A stretch of DNA of 64,000 nt from Symsagittifera roscoffensis (lineage: Eukaryota > Xenacoelomorpha > Acoela > Convolutidae): positions 51,728,684 through 51,792,683 of the forward strand of contig NC_087064.1 in assembly GCF_963678635.1 (NCBI RefSeq), written 5' to 3'. Position numbers and translations under genes: made by a program. Under the pieces are notes generated by a model that saw nothing but the letters and a program-made list of their open reading frames with translations, ran no database searches and was not told where the DNA came from. Shown here piece after piece: positions 57,430 to 64,000 of this stretch (positions are counted from its first letter, which is position 1; each line of letters begins with the position of its first letter).

Positions 57430-58020
57430 TTCTACATTTAATAATCTTTGCACCTCTGAAACATTTTACAATTTCAATTTTCAAGATAACATGCTGACAA
57501 ACACGCAGCGATTCTAGTTCAAAATTAGCCAATAGGATTCATCCAATCCGTCACCTTCTATAACTTTAACACAAACCAACTAGACGAAAAATATTAAACT
57601 CCAGGCATATCTATAACTATAACTCTACGACCTCCAGGTCAAAAATAAGCAAACCACTCCAACTTGACAACTAAAATAAATATCACCATAATATCATAAC
57701 CCTCCCTTATCTAATAAACCAAAGATCAACAATATTTCCCCAACTCAGACCTGAAATATCCCCCAAACAAATATGTTAAATTAGCCTAAAGTAAAAGAAC
57801 GACCATTTTATTAGCCTAAAGTATAAAATCTCAAAAATACCCCAGATCATTTGACAAATGAAAATAAAGACAAAGAAGACCTCCCGATCACCATAAAAAT
57901 TGCCCCCAACAATTTTTTACAAAACTCAACTTACTTGTCAAAAAACTAATAAATAATCCGACCACACTTGAAAATTGCCCCAAACAACAAAAAATATTCG
58001 ATCACGAAGCCATTTCTTAA
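57430..58020 (+). other. non-coding spacer between pol and the small membrane ORFs
   Basis: No frame of note. The strand remains A/C-rich. TTAGCCTAAAGTA(A/T)AA occurs twice (about 57,782 and 57,819), as do GACCTCC and CCCCAAACAA words. A spliced or subgenomic promoter signal could sit here, but none is recognisable. Confidence 0.4.
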
Positions 58021-58236
58021 ATGCTCTTCTATCAAACAGTCACTAAAATTATCACAAACCTCAAACAATTTTTTACGATACTTGAAACTTTCATAATATT
58101 TTTTTTTGATATCCTTGAATCTTTTCTAATACTCTTAATCATTTTTTGTAATATTTTTTTAATTTTCTACACTATATTCGAACTATTTCTCCAACTTTCA
58201 AAAACCCTTGATTATATCCACAGGTACGATTTATAA
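58021..58236 (+). CDS. small hydrophobic ORF (71 aa)
   Basis: ATG-to-TAA frame encoding a strongly hydrophobic protein. Residues about 16-58 are almost all Phe, Ile, Leu and Thr (FFTILETFIIFFFDILES, LILLIIFCNIFLIFY), enough for one or two membrane helices. It precedes another small membrane ORF by 12 bases. It could be a viroporin-like accessory protein or an accident of T-rich sequence. This stretch departs from the A-rich composition of the neighbouring genes, which is what coding for Phe/Ile/Leu would require. Confidence 0.4.
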   Translation: MLFYQTVTKIITNLKQFFTILETFIIFFFDILESFLILLIIFCNIFLIFYTIFELFLQLSKTLDYIHRYDL

Positions 58237-58247
58237 AACTTGTCTAA

Positions 58248-58424
58248 ATGATACGAACTATTTTCAGTAGAACTGATATTTTTCTACTATTTGTAATTTT
58301 CATATTATTTCTATCATCCCTCATTTTGACCATATGCAAATGTATAAAGAAAGCAATCATCACATTCGCTCTAGCAACAATCCTCCTAATTCTTTTCTTA
58401 GAAGAATACTATAATAAACATTAA
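58248..58424 (+). CDS. small two-helix membrane ORF (58 aa)
   Basis: ATG 58,248 to TAA 58,422-58,424. Two hydrophobic segments (residues about 12-28 and 36-51) are separated by a short Cys/Lys turn (TICKCIKKA), with a polar C-terminus (EEYYNKH). This is a hairpin membrane topology. No homologue recognised. It lies 20 bases upstream of the open part of ORF P. The pair could represent one protein split by a frameshift, or ORF P could be joined to upstream sequence by splicing. Confidence 0.45.
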   Translation: MIRTIFSRTDIFLLFVIFILFLSSLILTICKCIKKAIITFALATILLILFLEEYYNKH

Positions 58425-58444
58425 CTTTTTCACTAAAAGAATAG

Positions 58445-59578
58445 ACCAGAAAGCTATCAAAAATTGCTACCCAAAAGTCACAAAGTCAGTCTTCACCGAC
58501 ATCATCCCAAGATAACCCAACAACACCTTCAACTACCCATAATCCTCAAACATCTACACGAATTTCCTTTCAAGATAACCCATACACTTTTGAAGAACGA
58601 CACGCTCGTTTATCAGAACCACTAGAACCAGTTCAACGACAAGCACCTCTAAGCGAACCAACATATAACTTATACCCAACACTACCACAAGAATTAAGTA
58701 GAATAAGAAATCCTAGTCAAAACCAAAATACAGTCGAAATAAATAGACAAATTATACATCCTCGACGAAACAGAAATTTTTAAACTCCCCGAGTTCATTT
58801 TGACATACCTCAATCCCCATCACAAAACACCCCAGAAAACCCCATTGGTACATTACCAGAAACCCCTACGCTTCTTTCACAACGTAGCACCTCAAGCCTA
58901 CCATCAGATTACTTAGGTTCAACACCAACATCTGAACAAATACGTGAAAATCCCTTTAACCCCCCAAACCAGGCATCACGACTACCATATTGGACAACAC
59001 ATTCATTTACACAAGGTGAATTAAATTTAGTCAATGATCCAATAGATATTTCTACGGATACAACAACATCCTCATCACTACCAGAAACATTATCACTACC
59101 ATCAACACCATCAATAAGCCAGATTTCACCACCACCTTTTAACTTAAATTTTCCAAATAATCTCGACGCCAGATATCGAGAACAATCATCAACAAATATC
59201 CCTTTAAGACTAGATTGGAATACATTTACAGCCCCTCCACCATTATTTGGACAACATCTAGAAAGTAATCGCCTTCACAACTGGGCACTTAATAGATTAC
59301 AATACCGACAAGACATTCACGACGATATCCGTGATCACAATATCCAAATACTCCAACAAAACAGTTTACAATTAAAGTTTGAAATCACAGTTAAATTAAA
59401 CAACATTACTCAACATCCCTACCCATTAAACCCACCAAACATAACAGCCCAATCACTGCCACCACCATTTATAACCACTGAAGTAATATATAAATACGAC
59501 AGATATACCAAAAAGACAATTGGTTACATCACATTTTATAACCCATACTCAGGATTATCATACACATGTATATTCTAA
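58445..59578 (+). pseudogene. ORF P: Ser/Pro/Thr-rich frame without methionine, overlapping env start
   Basis: One frame is open from just after TAG 58,442-58,444 to TAA 59,576-59,578, interrupted once by TAA 58,781-58,783. It contains no ATG codon. The N-terminal 200 codons are rich in Ser, Pro, Thr, Gln and Asn (SSPTSSQDNPTTPSTT, TLSLPSTPSISQISPPP). The C-terminal about 110 codons look folded: RLDWNTFTAPPPLFGQHL, HNWALNRLQYRQDIHDDIRD, LQLKFEITVKLNN and VIYKYDRYTKKTIGYITFY. It overlaps the env ATG (59,566) by 13 bases in another frame. Expression would need splicing, frameshifting or non-AUG initiation. I recognise no family. Confidence 0.55.
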
Positions 59579-62180
59579 AATTATTAATTTTTCTCCAACT
59601 CCTTTTTCTAGTAATCTCAAATCAAAACATAAACCCTTCTCCCCGCACAGGACCCCAAGTTTTATTAGTAACACATTACGATTGTGAAGAAAACGAACAA
59701 AAAACACTACACAAGTATGCAATAAATCAAGTATCACAGTGCGAAACAGAACCCCAAGCCATAGAAACTACAAATGTAATAGCAACACTTTATTCAAAAG
59801 CCCGAGCAACTACAGTTATAGGATATAAATTCACAGCAACATTTTCTGAAAAGAAAGTACATTGTTCACAAGTCTCAAACGGAAATAAAAACCGACTTGA
59901 CCATGAATCATTCTACCAGAGTAATATAGAACGACTTTTACATCTCAATCCCGAAGATTGTAAAAACGAGTTACTCCGACTAAACATCACAAAAAATAAA
60001 AACACAGATAGAAATTTAGTATATTTCCAAGTTTTTTCAGATTCTGTACATCAAGCAGAACTTGAAAGATATCAAGGACATATAAAATTAGATGAAAAAT
60101 ACCCATACAACGGCGCACACGGACGATTAACCTATGACATGCACGATAAACACTGGATACCACACATTGGTATAAATGACCCATCAAACTGCAAAGCAGA
60201 CACAAAAAATAAAGGATACCAAGAAATAATGTTTTTCGATTGGAAAATACAACTCGAAAAAATACAACTCACACGAGATTTATCAGACAACACAATGATT
60301 TATCAAGGAATTAGATTACCTTGTAAAAACGACCAAGGTTATTGCGACCCTACAACCAGAACACAAGCAACAATTGTTTGGTTCCCCGAAGACACATGTA
60401 CAACATTTCAAGTAGCAAAAATACACGCTCGTATGATAAAATTTCACGAAAAATATTTTATACAATCAATACCATATGAACAAGTAAATCCATTACGAAA
60501 AATAAGTTCTAATTTTCGAAACATTCATAATATAGAAAATAAATTAACACGTTTTCAAATATATCAAGAAACAGAACTTGCATGTAAATACAGAAACCCA
60601 CTTCACAAAACACAATACTCTGAAATATTAGTTGAATACGAAAATGGATTCGACATGACCACTGGAAAAATAAAAGTCGACCCATACGCCACAAGTCATC
60701 CCCTAAACGAAGGAACATCATATATACCAGTTAATTTTCAAAAGAATACAGGTCAACCTGGTGGACATTTAAAGCCCCAAGACGATCAAAGCACACGTTT
60801 ACAAGAACTATCACTAATGAATAGTACATATTTTGGTAATATCCACTATGATACTCACTTAGATATGAAACTAGACTACACGATTAGCCGAATTTTTCAA
60901 GAAATGTCACTCTCCGAATTAGAAACATTACACCAACTATGCGAATTAGAAAGAACACAAATATTACAATCACTTGCACTAGCAGTATTAAAAATACCCT
61001 ACGCAGGATATTTACTATCAGGAAATAGATCAAATTTTTTAGACTATGAAGGAAACATCTTATGGTTTTATACTTGTACTAAAAAGTATCACCACTATAC
61101 GTTTTTGAAGATAAACGATGCTATAAAAGAATCCCTATCTTTTATAAGAATAAAGTACATTTCGTTGACACACTTTCACGAAGAACCTATTTCTGGGATA
61201 CCGCAGTTCCATGTGGATCAGAAAATAGCCACAACGTAGTACAACTAAACCCTGATGAAGATAAATATTACCTTCTCACCCCATATCCCACATTAATGCA
61301 ATCACTCAAAAAATTTTCACCAGAAAGCATTCGCGCTATCGCTCGAAACCCAAATATAGACTTACAATCAATAGGAATATACTCAAAATCAGATATTCAA
61401 CATCACATTAGAACACAACAATTCCAAGAATTATTAACACAAATGGACACAATACAAAGACAATCAATTGACCAAAACTTACGCAAACTTGCCGAAACCG
61501 CAGGATTTGCAGACTTCTATACGCAAGACTATAGCGGATATTTTAAAGACATTAAAGATTATATATATCTAAACGGTGAAAAATACCGTCCCCAAGATAT
61601 ATCACCTATCAATATTTTTAGCTTTGTTACACTCAAGAATGAAATTCTTGATTTTCTAGGATGGCCCTACTACATCTTAGAAAAACTGACTATTTTATAC
61701 GCAATGTTTAACTTTATTGGATTTCTTTTTTCACTCTTAAAAGGAATCTATAACACATGTGCTATACACACACAAGTCAATAGACAAGCAAGTGTAGCAC
61801 GCATACTATTTGCAGGATTTTTTGGAATATTTTCTACATCTATAAACAAAATTCTTTTAGACGCACAAATAAAAGAATATAACACAAAAATAGCAACAAG
61901 ACAGAACACATACGACGAAGAACATAACAATGCAGACACAACACCAACAGCACCACAGTTACCACCCCTACCACATAACCATCCATTATCCCTAGTCCCA
62001 CGTAATTTTCGAAATTTAGCCATAACACATAATAATTTTAGACCAACCATATCACAAAGTCCCATCCAACATATAATGCCACACCACTCACAAGATGAAA
62101 ATACTTATGAACAAATTATAGAACAACCCCATACCACCGCTTTTCAGTCTCAAAATAATAGATTTTTTAGCCCACGATGA
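59566..62180 (+). pseudogene. env: env-like glycoprotein gene, one frameshift (chuvirus-type glycoprotein likely)
   Basis: ATG 59,566 opens a signal peptide (LKLLIFLQLLFLVIS). The ectodomain is Cys-containing, with an early HYDCEENEQ motif; LHQLCELERTQILQSLALA and an ILWFYTC segment follow near 60,940-61,080. The frame then closes at 61,239. The remainder continues in the -1 frame, open from 61,083, to TGA 62,178-62,180; the switch lies in the ACTAAAAAGTAT run (61,078-61,089). The later part has GIYSKSD (about 61,372), a membrane helix (LTILYAMFNFIGFLFSLL, about 61,688-61,741) and a His/Pro/Gln-rich tail of about 130 residues. The arrangement resembles glycoproteins of chuviruses that occur in invertebrate retroelements. 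It would mediate membrane fusion. Confidence 0.7.
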
Positions 62181-63985
62181 GCCGACAACTTGGATCCCTA
62201 CACCGATCAAATTCCCACCCAACCAACCTCACCACTCCAATCCTAATAATACCACTTTTTGCTTTTCCGCCACTCGATTTCCCATCCAGTAATGTAACAT
62301 CCGGCATGAATTCCGATACTAATTCACACATCTCAGTTTTATACTCCATCTCACAAGTCAATAACCCGAATATTGAAACCCCCGATGAATTTGCCGACTC
62401 TGAACCATCTCCATCAAATAATTTTCACACCAATTCCTTAAATTTTTCCCAACCCCCTTTTCAACCCATACTACCAAATAACCCTGACCCAACCAATTCT
62501 ACACCCTCTTATGCTTCCCAAGTCACTCCAACCTACTCCTCACTTCACTCAGACCAATCATCTCATTCTCCAGACAACCCCCGAATCTCCCCAGAACTAG
62601 ATAATTTCATTACCCTACAACAACAACCCTATCACCTTGACACCCCAACCATAAACCAAATCTCATCCACAATAGATTCGTCCAACCCTCCTACCCCTAC
62701 ACCCTCTTCAATTTATACTGAATCATTAGCACCATCATCCACAACTACTGAATCTTTACTCAGCACTAATAGAGCTTACCGCACTTTTAAAAGGAAGTTC
62801 CCCAACCATCCTTTCCCAGCGAAACCAGCAACAGCCTGTGAATATATCAACCATCCACAACACACTAACACAAAAGAATTTTTAGCTATCACCTTACCCG
62901 CATTTCCACAATACACCTTAAACACACCTCATGACACTAACGAGACACGTAACTTTGCAGACGAATACGTTTTAATGCCTACCCTTCCTTGGACCTCATA
63001 TTATCATTTTACAAATCCCCTTTGCTTACCTTTATCTAACACTCATATCGATATGGAACGAAATAAGGACATGCTATATCGACTCACTACAACACTAACA
63101 CCTAGACAATTTACTTACATTGGATATAAAAAATCACTAAAAACACACACTGCACCCCGAGCTAATGAATATACACTAGAATATTACGATCATAACATCA
63201 TCAGAACTAACCAAGATCAATTCTTAGACGACGATCGCTTCGCTAACCCACAAATCACCGAGAAATTTTTCATTAAAACACCATATGTATTTACACTAAA
63301 TATCTTCGATCGCAAGTTTGACCACATTATTTCAGAAGCACTAACAGACACGCAAGCCTACGAAAGTTTTAAAGAACGCTTCCAAATTTTTTCACTAACC
63401 TTTCATTTCCTTGCACCACATGAAAGAGATTTGCACTGCTCACACGATATTATGTTGCGCACTAAACAAACACACACATATACTTATTATCGTTTCATCC
63501 AAAATCACTTTGACCTACACACTCCCTCCAGACAACCACACCATCGTTTTCAATTCATCAATTCCAAATACACCTCACCATTCTTTCTTAACTTCACATA
63601 TTGCATTAAAGATACTAACCTTCATGGTATTCTTCGAAATTATGATCCCATAACCCAAATGTATATCTTTTGTCCCATCACCAAGACCTTCAACGCAGAA
63701 GAATCCCGACCCTTCCTCATCCCACACCAGTTTGTACAACCTATAGAAATCCCCATTTTAGAATTCATCCATAACACTAAATTCAACCACAAATTATATA
63801 ATCTAATCCAAAACACACCTTATGAATTTGCAGTTGGCACTGAAGAACTAACCACCATTAAGGCACTTCAATTGCTTTGGCCACTGCTTCAAACTAAAAA
63901 TATCATCCGCATCTTAGCCAAATTACTAACAACTTCAGATCTCATCCACGACATCTTCCCCCACGGTTTCTTCCCCGACGACTAA
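62177..63985 (+). CDS. ORF Z: 602-codon protein of unknown function, conserved in the family
   Basis: ATG 62,177 overlaps the env TGA (ATGA), and the frame runs intact to TAA 63,983-63,985. Residues 1 to about 200 are Ser/Pro/Thr/Asn-rich and probably disordered. From about residue 205 the sequence looks globular, with no obvious membrane helix: FKRKFPNHPF, LPWTSYYHFTNPLCLPLS, FFIKTPYVFTLNIFDRKFDHIIS, ERDLHCSHDIMLRTKQTHTYTYY, LHGILRNYDPITQMYIFCP and ILAKLLTTSDLIHDIFP. The relic at 22,077-23,669 (minus) preserves these blocks, so it is a genuine family gene. I recognise no domain. A matrix, regulatory or host-interaction role is possible; nothing in the sequence decides it. Confidence 0.75.
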   Translation: MSRQLGSLHRSNSHPTNLTTPILIIPLFAFPPLDFPSSNVTSGMNSDTNSHISVLYSISQVNNPNIETPDEFADSEPSPSNNFHTNSLNFSQPPFQPILPNNPDPTNSTPSYASQVTPTYSSLHSDQSSHSPDNPRISPELDNFITLQQQPYHLDTPTINQISSTIDSSNPPTPTPSSIYTESLAPSSTTTESLLSTNRAYRTFKRKFPNHPFPAKPATACEYINHPQHTNTKEFLAITLPAFPQYTLNTPHDTNETRNFADEYVLMPTLPWTSYYHFTNPLCLPLSNTHIDMERNKDMLYRLTTTLTPRQFTYIGYKKSLKTHTAPRANEYTLEYYDHNIIRTNQDQFLDDDRFANPQITEKFFIKTPYVFTLNIFDRKFDHIISEALTDTQAYESFKERFQIFSLTFHFLAPHERDLHCSHDIMLRTKQTHTYTYYRFIQNHFDLHTPSRQPHHRFQFINSKYTSPFFLNFTYCIKDTNLHGILRNYDPITQMYIFCPITKTFNAEESRPFLIPHQFVQPIEIPILEFIHNTKFNHKLYNLIQNTPYEFAVGTEELTTIKALQLLWPLLQTKNIIRILAKLLTTSDLIHDIFPHGFFPDD

Positions 63986-63994
63986 CAGGTAAGT
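63986..63994 (+). promoter_or_regulatory. candidate 5' splice site
   Basis: CAG/GTAAGT follows the ORF Z stop codon directly, a perfect match to the metazoan splice-donor consensus. If used, ORF Z would end one exon. Chance occurrence cannot be excluded. Confidence 0.35.
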
Positions 63995-64000
63995 ATGAAT

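Larger units (their letters stand above)
47081..64000 (+). mobile_element. complex env-bearing Ty3/gypsy retroelement (endogenous retrovirus-like), 3' end beyond the window
   Basis: Order: LTR (47,081-47,493), primer site, leader with a small frame, basic ORF0 (48,742-49,128), gag-pol (49,184-57,429), two small hydrophobic ORFs (58,021-58,424), methionine-free ORF P (58,445-59,578), env (59,566-62,180) and ORF Z (62,177-63,985). At least 16.9 kb long, which is large for the superfamily. Breaks are few, so it is young. The coding strand is strikingly A-rich and G-poor, as in several retrovirus genomes. A 3' relic of a relative lies at 20,183-23,669 on the minus strand. Confidence 0.9.

Overview
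The window looks like AT-rich, gene-poor chromosomal DNA of an animal. The evidence is invertebrate-type Ty3/gypsy elements, an endonuclease-bearing LINE, non-autonomous DNA transposons and satellites, with no operon-like host genes. An arthropod, perhaps a crustacean, is my guess, but nothing here fixes the taxon. I found no convincing host gene, tRNA, rRNA or CRISPR array. Almost everything recognisable is a mobile element, nested and decayed to different degrees.

Layout: 1-1.57 kb holds the 3' part of a decayed mag-like Ty3/gypsy pol gene. 2.24-3.12 kb is a long foldback palindrome. 5.0-8.0 kb (minus strand) is a decayed LINE. 8.76-9.27 kb is the first copy of a 0.5 kb interspersed repeat that recurs many times up to 46.7 kb. 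11.02-20.18 kb (plus) is a second mag-like element with gag, protease, RT, RNase H and integrase. Its integrase region has been amplified into nested tandem copies of about 1.14 kb, and its 3' LTR is interrupted. 20.18-23.67 kb (minus) is the 3' end of a different retroelement inserted in that LTR. 23.67-31.0 kb is a satellite with a monomer of about 87 bp and a higher-order repeat of about 1.76 kb. 31-47 kb is repeat debris: 0.5 kb repeats, one split by a 452 bp hAT-like element; a 537 bp tandem triplet; and short minisatellites.

The highlight is 47.08-64.0 kb (plus), a nearly complete, retrovirus-like Ty3/gypsy element whose 3' LTR lies beyond the window. In order it has a 5' LTR, a primer binding site, a long leader, a small Arg/Lys-rich ORF, a gag-pol ORF, two small hydrophobic ORFs, a Ser/Pro-rich reading frame without any methionine, an env resembling chuvirus-type glycoproteins, and a 602-codon ORF of unknown function that overlaps env by ATGA. 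I found only three breaks in gag-pol-env: a -1 frameshift between RT and RNase H, one nonsense codon before integrase, and a -1 frameshift in env. The methionine-free frame has one further stop. The minus-strand relic at 20-23.7 kb belongs to the same family: its LTR and its copy of the last ORF match. The accessory ORF is therefore a heritable component of the family and not a chance reading frame. The crowded, overlapping 3' genes imply subgenomic or spliced expression, as in complex retroviruses.
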